A stretch of DNA of 64,000 nucleotides from Symsagittifera roscoffensis (GCF_963678635.1 NC_087066.1:46115225-46179224); one strand, 5' to 3'; positions 1 to 11,266 are shown, counted from the stretch's first letter. The notes: a model not told the origin generated them from the sequence alone. Translations and numbers: made by a program.

Positions 1-1
1 C

Positions 2-385
2 GGCCATGAGGTAACGAGAAATTTGAGCGAACCAAGTGACCAGACAATAATGCACATTGATGTGTACGCAGATTACTTGAGTGGTATAAGCCCACAAACG
101 ACTTCTAGAGCATTGAGGGCACTACTCACGAGAGGGGGTAGCAAGTCAGTCCGAGTTGATAACAGGTACACAGAAGCTTATGGTCCACATGAGGTGATGC
201 TAAATATAGATGGGATCAACATCTATACGAAAACAATGATAACATGTGATGAAGATCTAATAGGGCAAATCTACGTGGGAAAAGAAGAGTTGAAAGTGAG
301 ATCGATTGGAAACTGCGCCATGCTTGAGGAAGATGCAATGCACATCGGACAGAGGCAGATGTATCAGCACATGTGCTCAACATAA
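2..385 (+). pseudogene. Copy A: end of Gag / pre-protease region
   Basis: The frame is open from base 2 and continues from upstream Gag; the GGHEVTRNL motif also occurs in copies B' and C. It contains the pre-protease block with GPHEVMLNIDG and DLIGQIYVGKEELKVR. This region precedes the retropepsin in this Ty3-like family and may itself be a retropepsin-related fold. It ends at a stop created by a frameshift near 345-365; the next frame picks up with HVLNISGKK. It is a fragment of a larger polyprotein, with no start of its own. Confidence 0.7.
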
Positions 386-672
386 GTGGCAAGAAGACTC
401 AGTTACGTGGGTTACTTGATACGGGAGCGGTCTTGAGTGTCATAACAATCGAAACTTGGGAACGAATGGGCTTCAACAAAAATGATTTGATAGATTCAAG
501 AATACGGTTGTCAGCTGCAAACAAAGGGGCGCTGCGGGTGTTGGGCAGAACGCCGATAATAGCCCTAAATCTGGGGGAACGCAACCTGTGGATAAGCTTT
601 CTTGTGGTAGAAAACCTAGATGATTCTGACGGATACGGAACCCGGATAGGAGGTACGCAATCAAACCGGTAA
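373..672 (+). pseudogene. Copy A: retroelement aspartic protease (retropepsin)
   Basis: The catalytic motif LLDTGAVLSVI is present, followed about 45 residues later by RVLGRTPIIAL, the hydrophobic-Gly flap-distal motif of retropepsins. The enzyme would cleave the Gag-Pol polyprotein in the particle. The end is abnormal: after ENLDDSD the sequence jumps (about 630-640) to a frame that reads NPDRRYAIKP, so roughly 25 residues present in related elements are missing. The downstream frame then changes. The active-site loop itself looks intact. Confidence 0.8.
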
Positions 673-680
673 ATTTAATA

Positions 681-1046
681 ATGGCAAATGAGACCAAAGC
701 ACTGGTATGCTTGAGTAGGAGAGTGAGGCTAAAGGCGAACGAAGCGGCGATCGTAAGCTTACGAATGAAAAATTACAATGAACTAAGTGACAACAAGCAG
801 GTATGCATAGTCGCAAATCCAAATAGTCAAAGTGCTGCTGTTTTAGGAAGATCCTTCTCGATAACGAAGAGCGGTCTCTGCGTCAGTGTCTTGTTGAATA
901 CTCTTGACATACCAATCACGATACAGAGGGGGAGGAAACTGGGATATGCTTTACCCGTAAAAACTCGATATGAAATGACTGAAAACCAAAAACAAAATGA
1001 AGTTGTTGATTGTCCCAATCATAGGGGAAAAAAATTTGTATCTTGA
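681..1046 (+). pseudogene. Copy A: protease-RT linker
   Basis: This is the linker between protease and RT, with the conserved block KQVCIVANPNSQS, then LGRSFSITKSGLCVSVLLNTLD. The same block is present in copies B, B' and C, where GLCVSVL marks the rearrangement breakpoint. No catalytic motif is visible. It ends by frameshift into the next segment at about 1040. Confidence 0.65.
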
Positions 1047-1881
1047 GACGATTGAAGAAAATAAAAGGTTCATCAGGTCTTGTGAAGTCACTTAAGTCAG
1101 AGACAGACGATGGGCTATCGAGCTGTTCGAATTTCCCGAAACTGCCCACACTAGATGAAATGCAGAGTGATAAACCGGTCCTACCGGAAACTGAACATTT
1201 AAGAGGCAAGTTAACGGACGAACAGCTCGAAGCCATCAAGGACGTATTAGAACGGAACGAGGAAGTTTTTTCAAGACATAAGGCAGACATCGGGTGTTGT
1301 AATTTTGTTGAGCATGAAATAGAACTTGAGGAAAACGCAATACCGCACAGGGAGGGGGCGAGGTGCATGACCCCACACAAATCGGATGCGTGTAGAAAAG
1401 AGATCAAAACGCTACCAGATTATGATATGATAGAACCATCCAAATCAACGTGGGCGTGTGGAGTAGTGATGGCCAAAAAGAAACGCGACCAATTGAGGTT
1501 TTGTTGTGACTTTCGATACCTGAACTCCGTCACGGTGAAGGATGCCTATCCCATACCTAGGATTGATGAGAGCCTCTCGAAGTTAGGTGAAGCGAAATTT
1601 TTTACGACTCTTGATTTAGGTTCGACCTTTTGGCAGGTACCACTCAGGAAGCAGGACAGGGACAAGACAGGGTTTGCCTGCGAGTTGGGTCTGTTCAATG
1701 GAAACGGATGCAGTTTGGTCTTTGCAATGCCACTGCCACATTTCAGCGGTTGATGGCACACGCGCTGATAGGTGTGACGAAGAAGTACGGCAATCTGGTA
1801 TTGTGCTATGTGGATGACGTGGTAATAGCGACACCCACACTGGAAGATCACATTGAGAGACTTGACGAGGTATTTGCGTGA
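1043..1881 (+). pseudogene. Copy A: reverse transcriptase, first palm copy (YVDD intact)
   Basis: The RVT_1 domain shows the standard Ty3 landmarks: IGCCNFVEHEIEL, RFCCDFRYLN, YPIPRIDESLSKLG, FFTTLDLGSTFWQVPL, LCNATATFQRLM and the catalytic CYVDDV at about 1804-1821. A frameshift near 1697 splits it between two frames. It ends at a TGA (1879-1881) after LDEVFA. Directly after it, the finger/palm segment is repeated (1888-2205), so the RT is duplicated. This copy keeps both catalytic aspartates of YVDD. Confidence 0.85.
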
Positions 1882-2217
1882 TTGCGAGCCTATACCATAC
1901 CTAAGATAGATGAGAGTCTTTCAAAATTAGGCGATGCCAAATTTTTTACAACTCTTGATCTAGGGTCGACTTTTTGGCAGGTACCACTGAGGAAACTGGA
2001 TAGGGACAAGACTGGTTTTGCATGCGAGCTGGTATTGTTTCAATGGAAAAGGATGCCCTTTGTCATTTGCAATGCGACAGCGACCTTCCAACGACTGATG
2101 GCACAGGCGCTGACAAGCGTAACGAAGAAATACGGCACTCTGGTAATGTGCAACGTACATGACGTGGTGATTGCAACACCTACCCTGGAGGACCACATGA
2201 GGTATTCGCTTGCATGA
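1882..2217 (+). pseudogene. Copy A: duplicated RT palm segment with NVHD in place of YVDD
   Basis: This is a second copy of the segment YTIPKIDESLSKLG...TPTLEDH, directly after the first. Its catalytic box reads CNVHDV (2149-2166), so the first aspartate is His and the Tyr is Asn; it cannot be an active RT. It resembles copy B (50829-51167), including the NVHD change and the aberrant end MRYSLA, more than the segment immediately before it. This suggests template switching or recombination between two lineages rather than simple slippage. Confidence 0.8.
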
Positions 2218-2540
2218 AGAGAGCAGGACTGAAATGCAAGCCATCCAAGTGTGAGATTCTCAAGGACTCGATTAAATACTTGGGGAGAATGGTGGACAAA
2301 CATGGCATTAGACCAGATCCAGACGCGGTAGAGGCAGTGTTGACTTGGAAATCACCGAAAACAGAACACCAGTTGATGAGCTTCCTGGGTTTTGCAAATT
2401 ACTACAGAGAATTCATCAAAGATTATGCGGACAAGGTTTACCCGATGCAAAAGTTAATGAGACACAAGGGAAAGAAGTTCACGTGGAACAACGCAGCAGA
2501 AGAGTCATTCCAGAGAATAAAAAAAAGAATTGTGCGAGGC
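2214..2540 (+). pseudogene. Copy A: RT thumb / connection
   Basis: This segment carries AGLKCKPSKCEI, the KYLGRMV motif and LMSFLGFANYYREFI, the typical end of a Ty3 RT and start of the RNase H connection. The frame is lost in an A8 run at about 2519-2527 (after ESFQRIKK). The RNase H frame that follows is offset, which is consistent with an indel in the homopolymer. Confidence 0.8.
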
Positions 2541-3978
2541 ACCAGTACTAGGGATGCCAACAGAGAAAGGGATGTACGTGCTGGATACGAATGCGTCGTT
2601 AGTAGCGATTTCTGGAATTCTCCATCAGGAACAGGAGTGGAACGGGAAAACAGTCTTGAGACCAATAGCGTACGGGAGCAAAGTCCTAAGTGACACGGAA
2701 ATGAAGTACGGGGCACCGAAAGCGGAGATGTTTGCGGTGGTTACCTTTGTCGAGAAATATAGAGCATACCTAGGCAGCGAGCCATTCAAGCTGCGAGTCG
2801 ACAACAGGGCACTAAGCTGGCTGAAAACCTACTCAATGGACCAAAGTTACATTGGGAGTTGGATAGTTCACCTGGATGGATACAACATGATAATTGAGCA
2901 TAGAAGACGAGACAAACATCAAAACGCTGACAGCTTGAGTAAGAAGACGGAGTTCTACGAGAGACAAGAACAGAGGGAGGCAGATAGACCTGAGATCAAG
3001 GATGGCTTCTCCTTCATGGACAAGGAAACGAACGACAGTCTTCCACTCACGAGATGGTTGGACAAATCAGGCAAACCAATTGAAGATCACCCCGAATTAC
3101 CAAAAGAAACTCCGGAGAAAACAATCTTGAAAAAGAACCGAGGGATGCCGATAGGGATAATTCTCAAGTCAAAGATCGTGAGGGAGACGCTCAAGGCAAA
3201 AGGCTATGATCTTAACCAGGTGGAGACGGGAGAGGCCCAAACAGACGATGACTTAAAGAAGTTACTCGAGAAACTAGCAGATGATAAGCCCGTGATCCAA
3301 GAAAAGGGCAAGGAGGAACCAGAGGTCACAATACTGCGAAAGAGCGGGATGGTTAGTGATGGAAACACCTCGAAGGTGACTAACCCTGATGGGAAGGAAG
3401 TCGTGCAGTCACTGGTTGAAAAAATCCCGGCCGACATACTTGAACAGACTCGGGGTAGGAAATAGAGAATGGAGTTCAAGGAAGAGGCTGAATACCTGGG
3501 ACTAAGTCAAGAGTCCGGGGAGTGGTCCACGTCCACGGAGGAAGGAGATACTGAAGGAGGAAATTTGTCCGGGGAGTGTGAAATGTGGGATGAGGACTCG
3601 GACAAGAGCAGCGACAATCAAGATAGTCTCTGCATGATATTAGCAGAAGAAAAGATTAGACACCGCGACAGGGAATTACAAACAGATTCGTCCTCAGGGA
3701 CGTACAACTTGGACGTACAGGAAGTACGAGGAGGTGATGAACTTGAAAGAATTGCAGTTTCGAGGAAACCATTCAGGGAACTATCATGCAACTCAAATGT
3801 CAGAACAAATCTGATGCCAGAAGATGATATGAAGATCGTGAAAGACGACATCCACAACCCTGGGGAAATGAATGAACAGATCATGGCACTGAAGGAACAT
3901 GTCAAGGCGAGATATAGGCTGTCGGACCTGATAAGAGCTCAGAAGAATGACAAGATGACAAGTAACCTCGCCAAATGA
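2530..3978 (+). pseudogene. Copy A: RNase H domain and long tether, two in-frame stops
   Basis: This is a Ty3-type RNase H: ...VLDTNASLVAISGIL, KAEMFAVV, FKLRVDNRALSWL and HQNADSLSKK. The first catalytic Asp (TDAS in relatives) is Asn here (TNAS). A charged tether towards integrase follows. In-frame stops occur at 3463-3465 (TAG, where copy B has Lys) and 3976-3978 (TGA, where copy B has Trp). The reading frame otherwise continues to the integrase segment. The domain would degrade the RNA strand of the hybrid in reverse transcription, but it is presumably inactive in this copy. Confidence 0.85.
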
Positions 3979-4053
3979 ATCCGAATGGGGTCCAAGGAGA
4001 AAGGGGAACTTGAAGAAGACAGCTACAAGATCCTGAGCCAGTTCTACAAATAA

Positions 4054-6498
4054 AGGAAAGACTTACTCTATCACACAGCTGACGGGGTGTTAGCATGCAA
4101 GAGAAAAGACGAGGAGAAGATATTACATAAGCACAACCTCATCATATTACCACAATTGTATCAGACAGAGGTGCTGTTCAGATCGCACGATCAGATGGGG
4201 CACCAGGGGATAGACAAGGTGCAACAAAGAATACTTCACAGGTTCGATTGGCCAGGATTGAGGAAAGCTTGCGAGAGGTGGGTGAATGCATGCCTGGCAT
4301 GCCTGCAAGTGAAGGTCCCAAGGAAGATGAAATTCCCACTCAAGTCGGTGGAAAGCTTGGAATTTAATGAAGTGGTGCAGATAGACCATCAAAAGATCTG
4401 CATGACGGAGTCGGGGTATAACCAGATACTGGTTATAATTGACCACTTCACAAAGCTGGCAAAAGCGGTGCCGTGTCAGACAGCTTCGGCAGAGGAGACT
4501 TGTGACCATTTGATAACCCATTGGATATCGAGGTATGGTTGTCCAATGAATTTTCAGTCAGACAACGGCAAGGCCTTTGTGGGGGACTTGACTAAAGAAT
4601 TAATGAAGAGGTCACACATTGCTCAAGCACACTCAACAACTTACCATCCTCAGACCAACGGGCTGGTAGAGAGACAGAATAGAACGCTGGTGAATATGCT
4701 GAGGGTATACTGCTCAAGGTACATGACAGACTGGGATAAATATCTGCCGCAAGTCGTAGGGGCATACAACAGTACTCAACACTCAACAACGGGCATCAGT
4801 CCTTTCATGATGTTGACAGGCAGAGAGAGAGCAATGCCCCTGATATTCTTTTACCCGGAATATGAAGGGAAGAGGACGTCGCCTCAAGTTTACGTGAAAG
4901 AAGCGATCAGGAGACAGCAGGAAATAAACGAGCCATGCAGGAGGAACACTGCGCAAGCACAAATGAGACAGCACAAGAAATATGATGAAAGGATGTTACA
5001 GGCGAAGCCATATGAAGTGGGCCAGTACGTGTGGGTTTTCCAGAATGCAATACTGCCCAAAGGGACGAAGAAACTACTCAAGAAATGGAGAGGACCATTC
5101 ATGGTAACGGAAGTACATCAACAAGGACGGTTCTACCGCTTGAGTACCGGGCGAGCAGCACATTACGAGAACCTGAAGCCTCATGTCCCATCCCCAGAGG
5201 ACTGGTGTATACCAAAGGACATGGAGGGACTCGAGTACCTACTGGTGGAGCCAGCATGTGAAGTGAACGAAAAAGGCATCAGAGAGAAGAATGATGGCAA
5301 TGAGAACTTGAGTTTGGATGACAATGAAAAAATAGAAGCGGACTCTGAAGCGGGATCTTTTGTGGAAGAAGACTGGAACGATCCGGAGCAAGGTGAGGTG
5401 CCGAAGTGGACAGAACCAGACTTATCGATACCAGCGGGGACAAGGAGTGGCAATCGCAAACGAACAGGCATGAGGTACAACAGGTACCGGGACGATTTCC
5501 TGATTGATAAGATACAGCCCGACAACCTAGGCAAAGAACTACTAAGTGTTTGCGAACTGGCGGCGGATGATGAATGGCAAATCATGAATGATAATGAACA
5601 CTACCCACAGGAAGACTACTCGACACCAGAGCGGGAGACGGATTTGGAACAGAGCGAGATAGAGAGGAGGGAGAATAAGAACCTGAGGATATTAGAATGG
5701 ATGCCCGATGTCAAGAACGGAAGCGACGAAGGACAAAGCATACAACAAGTTGACATATCAGCGGGAAAGCACATGAAAACGGAGAATTCTCTTTTCGGCT
5801 GGACGGCAACAGACAGGCCGCTCGACATTCCGCCAGATAATTCAGACCCAGCATCATCGACGGGGACGTCGATAAATATTTTTGTCCGGGGAGTGGGGGT
5901 AGGACTTACCCACACCGAAAATTTAATGATAATGAAACTCAGGGAGGTAAGAGAAACAAGCGGACTGGAGCTGGATGGGGAGGAGGCCGAGCCTACCATA
6001 GGAAGGAATTTCAAAACGAAGTTTGAAATACCGAACGAATACTCGGAAAATATCCTGATAACGGATAGTGACTTCATTCTGTCAGACAGGACTAGCGCAA
6101 TCTGTATCACGGCGGACATGAGTTTCAAATCAAGACTGGAGGCTGACTTCAAGAGAGAGTACCAGAATGTGGAGTTTCTGTTTGGACAGAGACCGGGGCT
6201 GGGAGGAATGGCGGCGCTTCCACCATCAGCAGCACAAGTCCCGGGCAAATACTTGTGCTTCCTAGTGACGAGGGTCAATGACAGGAACACGATCGATCCC
6301 GAACACGTGATGTTGGCACTAACAAGACTACGAGACTTCATGATTGAAAGAAGGATAACGGAGGTCTCAATGCCGGTGTATGACCCAAACAGGGGCAAAT
6401 TGAGCACTAGGGAATTGTACGCTATCCTACACGTGGTCTTCGCAGAAACTGAGATAATGGTACATCTTCATAAGAAATACTACTTGAGCATCGCCTGA
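4054..6498 (+). pseudogene. Copy A: integrase with C-terminal macrodomain-like extension
   Basis: The frame is open from the codon after an in-frame TAA (4051-4053, where copy B has Glu) to the natural TGA at 6498, about 810 codons. It starts with an H2C2 zinc-binding domain (HDQMGHQGIDK... CLACLQ), then an RVE core with D (DHFTKLAK), D (FQSDNGKAF) and E (TNGLVERQN). A GPF/Y-like module follows (KKWRGPFMVTEV... AHYENLKPH), then about 270 acidic, low-complexity residues. The final ~150 residues look like a macrodomain. The integrase catalytic triad is intact. The apparent internal GTG start at 4087 is not a real start, because homology continues upstream through the stop. Confidence 0.85.
6010..6498 (+). 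other. Macrodomain-like (ADP-ribose-binding fold) end of pol, copy A
   Basis: The segment after FKTKFEIPNEY shows the order of a macrodomain of the OARD1/TARG1 type: an N-terminal strand with LITDSDFIL, then ICITADMSFKSRLEADF (cf. the 'HCISED...GIA..F' stretch of the family), GGMAALPP, a strand KYLCFLVTR, a helix EHVMLALTRLRDFM, then ITEVSMPVYDPNRGKL and a C-terminal ILHVVFAETEIMVHLH. Known macrodomains bind or hydrolyse ADP-ribose. Function in a retroelement is inferred only. The same module ends pol in copy B (46548-47152) and is truncated in B' and C. Confidence 0.6.
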
Positions 6499-7003
6499 GT
6501 CGAGTACACGGGGGTCTCGAGTTGGGAATGAGGGGAGGATCTCGAGTTAGGTGTGGGGGTACGAAACAGGTAAAAGGATCTTAAAGGTGATTGGCATGAC
6601 AATTAAATTTTAAATGATTGATGGTGCTAAAACATAAAATGAATCTGCATGTTTTTAGAAAATTTCCAATTGAACTATTTTACTAGGACGAAAAGGAAAG
6701 GGTTTTAACTATAGTGGCAAGGGGGGTTTTTAGGTTAGGAACATAGCCTGTTAGTCTAAAAATCGGGTGTTATTTTCAGATTGATTTGGTAAAGTCAAAT
6801 TGACTACCCAACTACACTCAATTGAAAGAAAGGAAGTCCTTGAACGAACACGCAAGTTGAACAACGCTTCAAGAAGTTAATATTCAAGTTGCTAAGGTAA
6901 AACTCAAGTTGCTAAGGTAATACTCAAGTTGCTAAGGTAAAACTCAAGTTGCTAAGGTAACTCACAAGTTGCTAATACTCAAGATTACCTAGAAGTTAAA
7001 GAA
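6499..7003. other. Non-coding gap between pol and ORF2, copy A
   Basis: No ORF of note. It begins with G-rich, CTCGAG-containing sequence (6500-6570), then AT-rich sequence, and ends in a tandem repeat array just before ORF2. Copy B has a gap of similar size in the same place (46028-46547) with a related repeat. The region may hold an internal promoter or a translation or splicing signal for ORF2; this is inference. Confidence 0.6.
6881..6975. repeat. 20-bp tandem repeat upstream of ORF2
   Basis: About four and a half copies of AACTCAAGTTGCTAAGGTAA lie head to tail, ending 28 bp before the ORF2 start codon. Copy B carries a related but longer-period repeat (containing ACTCAAGAAATACC) at the same place. 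Confidence 0.9.
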
Positions 7004-8956
7004 ATGGCAGATCGATTCTGGAAGTCCATGCCATCGGCTCTGAAAAAGCCCACACTTGATGAGTTGTACAGATGCCTGAGGGACCTGGATTACACTCAAG
7101 TGGATGAGAGAATGGCGGTGATGCTGAATGCCATCCTCCAGTTGGAGGAACAGGGCGAATGCCGGGAGTCTGCAACAGAAGCGGTTCTAATGGTCGGCTA
7201 CACCACAAATGGAATATCCAACCAAGAGCAAACCAGATGGCTGTCCTGGAATGTGGATGGAGGAATAAAGGGATTTGACTTGGCAAGGAACCCTGGCTTC
7301 AGCAACAATACCGAGTATGGCGCAGGGGAGTTCCCACTACCGATCAGACCATCAGCCAGACCTACAGGCCAGAGCACGAGTAAGATGCCATCGATGACGC
7401 GAGCGCAACAAACGGGGGAAGCGTATCCGGACCTCAGTATCATGAAGAGAGAGCTTGAGAGGACTCAGCGGGAGAGGAACAAGGCGAACCTCAACCGGGA
7501 TCAAGCGAAGCTTGAGAGAGATCAGGCGAAACTGGAGAGGGATCAAGCGGTCGTCGAAAACGACCAAGCGCGGAGGGAACTGGATATGTTGAAAGCTGAG
7601 CATCTACAAGAACAAAGAGTGCGAGAGAATGCCGCGAATTGTGAGCAGCTGAAGTCGGAGCTTGAAAGGATCCAGCAACGACAACGCGAGTTTGACATGC
7701 AGAAAGGGGCTAGGTCCATGGAGCGAATGGTTACCGGCTCAAGGCCAGAGTCGCGTATGGAGGTGGACGAAGCTCCCAGATCGAAGGGACGATTTAACCT
7801 TGATCGCGCGGCTCAAGAGCATATGAATGAGGGGTTGGAGGTGTGGATACCAACTGAATCAACGTCCTCCCTGCGTGGCCTAGAGACACAAACAATACGC
7901 CCATTGATGGACGTCGCGCTGCCTGGGTATACCCCAAGTTCAACCCCGAGTAGTAGTCAGGTGAGCGGTAGCTCGTCACGACTGAAAGAATTGAACGAGT
8001 GGCTACAGCTAAGGAGTCGTGAGAGTCCAGCAAGAGTGGAGCTACCCTCGACGTGGAGGGAGCAACCTATCAGGAGTGTGGTGATCTCAAGTTACAAGAA
8101 AAACACAGAAGGCAGATACCACAGGCACAATCGTATGGATTGGAGCACGGCACAGAGAGTCAGGAGGGATTGCTTCCATGACGCGGCTTGGGTGGAATAC
8201 CTCACGCAGCCAGGTGTGCCAGAGGGGGTGGTCCACCTGATCATAGAGGACAACTTGTTGCGGGTGCTGACCCGGATTCAATCACATTGGCAAACGGGGA
8301 TCTTGAGTTTCGCTGGAGCTGCGACGCCACAGATGTTGGCAACACTTGAGATCCTAGGGATGGCAAGAGTATACACGGTAACTCTGATGGTTAGGACGAA
8401 TGACGTGTCTAGGGGGGAGGCCAGGAAGGTGTCGAGGCTACATGACAAGATGAGCTGCATTCTTGAGGAATTGCGGATTCAAATGGATCCTGCCATTCTC
8501 ACGGTGTGCACCATTCCTTATAACATGAAGGCGGATCAACATGCGATGGAGATGAACACGAAGGTGCAAAACCTGAATGAATTAATCAGGCAAATATACC
8601 AAAGGAGCGTCCTCCCCGTTGGACTACTGGACGTAGCCGAGCAGATGGAGCGATCTGCTTTCCCCGACGATGCATCCTCAGACGGGATTCACTTTGACAG
8701 GCCCAGGGGAGTAGAGTGGTTAAATGAGGTCTTCCAAAGACACATAAGCGCGTTGGAGGCAGAGTTGCTAGAGACGGCCCAAGTCACGTTCGGCCACCCC
8801 CAAATCCACCTTTCTTCAACCCGAGAGCTTTATCCAGTCGCCTGGGAGCGACGGCCGATTCTAGAGACAGCTCGAGGAGCAGCCGGATCAGGTTGCCAGG
8901 CGCAGCACCCATGGAGGCCGAGGAGGCAACGTCATCAACTCCTCAGGGTTCGGTAA
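7004..8956 (+). pseudogene. Copy A ORF2 N-terminal part: coiled coil plus SGNH/GDSL-hydrolase-like domain
   Basis: The ATG at 7004 (MADRFWKS) is also seen in copy B (46027). Residues ~145-245 are a charged coiled coil built on 7-residue repeats (LERDQAK-like). Residues ~395-600 match an SGNH hydrolase layout: block I HLIIEDNLLRVL, block II SFAGAATPQML, block III MVRTNDVSRG, block V SDGIHFDRPRG. In copy B block I reads IIGDSLVRVL and block III MMGTNDGSRG, so copy A has lost the nucleophile Ser and the block III Gly while keeping Asp-x-x-His. SGNH esterase-like domains are known in ORF1 of some CR1-type LINEs. The frame shifts near 8890 into the next segment. Confidence 0.7.
7489..7572 (+). repeat. 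21-nt / 7-residue heptad repeats in the coiled coil
   Basis: Four tandem 21-nt units encode NLNRDQA, KLERDQA, KLERDQA and VVENDQA. The corresponding part of copy B (about 45430-45570, minus) has more units with different residues, so the array expands and contracts between copies. Confidence 0.85.
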
Positions 8957-10907
8957 TATCCTCGGTGGTGGTGGTGGAGGGCAAAAAACTGGAGAGGCCA
9001 GCGGAGACCAGTAGGTCGAGATATGTGGAGAAGGTGAAAGAGCTGGACTTGGAAGATCTGGAGTGCAGGCAAGAGTTGGCGGAAGCTTTGGGTCTTGAGC
9101 AGGTGTCACATGAAGACTTGGGTAGACACCAGTGCGTGGACTGGCTGAAGGCTCACGAGACGCATTTCTCAAGAGCGAAAATAATGGAGACAGCGGATCT
9201 GACTGGGATTCCCACGAAATCGGTCATGGGACCCATCAATTATAGGCCTCTCAAGTTGCTGGAGAGCCCGGGACTCGTGGTGGAGCCTCCCAAGCATCGA
9301 ACAAGCATTGCCAGGATTAGGTTGGCAACTCCAGCACAGTTGAGGGTGGTGGACAAACTGCTGGACCCAAGGGAGATGGAACTGCCGGACGCCGCTTATG
9401 AGGGTACGATATTGGCAGACGATCCTAGATACGGAAAACCCTGCGGGAACACCCAGCTGGCCAAGACGTTGGCAGTTTATGACAGAGCAGATCCAGCCGC
9501 TGCAAGGGTGGTCATCGTAGCGGGATCGGATTTTGAGGGAACGTCTCCCAAGTTGTTTTGGGCGGAAACTTTGATATACTCACTACCGGGAAGGAGCTAA
9601 ACCAGATGTTAACCTTGGTGGTAGCAACAAAATTGGAGATGCCTTGCAAGCCCGAGCTACTACTGTTCGCGGGAATGAATGATCACCTGCATGCGACAGG
9701 GTTTCTTGAGCAGCTCAAGGGTGATGAACCAGCGCCGAAGAGAATCTGGGAAGCTATCCAGACGTTATTTGCAGCGATGAACGAAGTACAAGAGAACGTT
9801 GACTCACGATTTGGTTCCAAGACAAGGGTGGTGTTCAGGACGTCCCCCGGGTACGCGAGCATACCTCCCGCTCTGCAATTTGTATATGCGGTCGTGATCT
9901 TGATAGCTGACGGGAATGGGTGGCGTATCCCGATGGCAGCTCCCAATCGGGAGTTGGAACCGACGAACTTGAGACTTCGCAAGTCAGAACTGGCGGCGGC
10001 GTGGGCGGATGTGTCCCACGCGTTGAGGGGCTTCTACGAGTTGGCAGACATCCTCATTGTATTGGACGATATCCTCCTGCTGCAGATATCAAACTTCGCC
10101 AAGCAACTCAAGCTCAGTCCGGCTATAGGGGATGATCATCCAATAGTGACTCACCTGACGGCCAGCCTGTGGTTTTGAAGCATGGAGTTAACTATCAAAA
10201 GCTCCACCAGTAGGTCTAGAGGGCCGAGCAATGAAAGGAAGAACGTGGCCGCAGCGGAGAAGCAACTGGAGTCGATGGTGTATCGACTGACACAAGAGAG
10301 AGGCAGATGGCCCTTTCTGACACCAAGATTGGAAAACGCTACGGAGAAGACGAGGGAGAGTGCTCCACTTCTTGTGAAGCAAATCTGGGATTTTCTTGAG
10401 GAGCAGCTGGAAGTGGCCGAGAAGAGGGAAATGACGGTGGCCAGGTTCGTCACAGCGGCCAACGAGGTCACGATTGGAGGATTCTGGAGGGAGCACGCAA
10501 GGGGTGAGCTGAAGACGAGGAGGTATCACGAGATTCTTGAGTTCTTGAGTCCTTGTTGGGGAAAGGAGTTCATGGCTGGAGTGTTCAGTGCAAAAGAGAC
10601 TATCTTTGGAGCCTTTATACATGAAATCCTGAACATGCCCATCAGTCTGTTGTTGGCACTGTACATGGTTTACCCGAGGTACCTATTCAATATGGGCCCA
10701 GCGTACATGTTCAGTCGGGGTGTGGACACACTCCGGATTGACGGATGTTTGGCATTGGTGCTTCTAACCCATGGGGAACTGATGTCATTTCATCGGCTAA
10801 TGAAATACGGGGAGCCCCTGTCGATGGGAAGAACACACTCGAGCATTGACACCTATTCGTACAAGTGTGCTGCCGGGCTGGAGACGCTGTTAGTGCAGAC
10901 CTCCTGA
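8893..10907 (+). pseudogene. Copy A ORF2 second module (possible second SGNH-like fold)
   Basis: Three pieces (8893-9600, 9558-10178, 10182-10907) align with one open frame in copy B over the first two pieces (43181-42225). A frameshift lies near 9590, and an in-frame TGA at 10176-10178 replaces a CGG (Arg) codon of copy B. Landmarks are VVIVAGSDFEGTSPKLFW, LLFAGMNDHLHATG and RVVFRTSPGYASIPPALQ. The order 'G-D / G / GxND / SP' resembles SGNH blocks, but the Ser is not at the usual place (GSDF in A, GLDF in B). I do not recognise the family. A helical stretch with MPISLLLALYMVYPRYLF follows near the end. Confidence 0.5.
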
Positions 10908-11248
10908 TGCAGAACCGACACCTGACTGGTGAAGAAAAGAGCCCAAAGACGCGAGATGAATGGAGGAAAGTGAATGGGGGCATGCCTCTGTTGACAGACC
11001 TGTGCCTGGCCATGAGATCGGACCCCATGTGGATAATCCGGGGGCTAGAGGAGGTCGTAACCTGCATTTATGGACCGGCCGTGACGTACGCGTTTCCAGA
11101 TCCTCTGGTGACAGCTTATCGCTACTCAGTGACCCAATTGAGCCTCATAAGTATACTGGATGGGACGACACTCAATGGGGCACAAATGAGCAACACGGTG
11201 CTCTTCGGAAAAGTGAAGGATACGGAGTTGATGATATACAGTTTCTGA
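10865..11248 (+). pseudogene. Copy A ORF2 continuation, unrecognised module
   Basis: A shift of frame from the previous segment near 10865-10907 leads into this piece. It has LCLAMRSDPMWIIRGLEEV, VTYAFPDPLVTAYRYSV and NTVLFGKVKDTELMIYSF. Matching fragments occur in copy B at 41748-41121 (minus). No family recognised. It ends at a TGA (11246-11248); the next segment is in the same frame 18 bp later. Confidence 0.5.
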
Positions 11249-11266
11249 GGACAACTGCAGTGTAGG

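Noticed and set aside
4087-4089. Independent start of an integrase-macrodomain gene
   Set aside because: The codon is GTG and homology continues upstream in the same frame through stop codons; it is a broken polyprotein, not a new gene.
5616-6407. 263-codon minus-strand ORF opposite the macrodomain region of A
   Set aside because: Antisense shadow of pol: Ser/Leu-rich, no family resemblance. The same shadow appears opposite every pol copy.
9558-10178. Separate gene starting at ATG-like codon 9558
   Set aside because: Copy B reads through this region in one frame from well upstream; the apparent start results from a frameshift in A.
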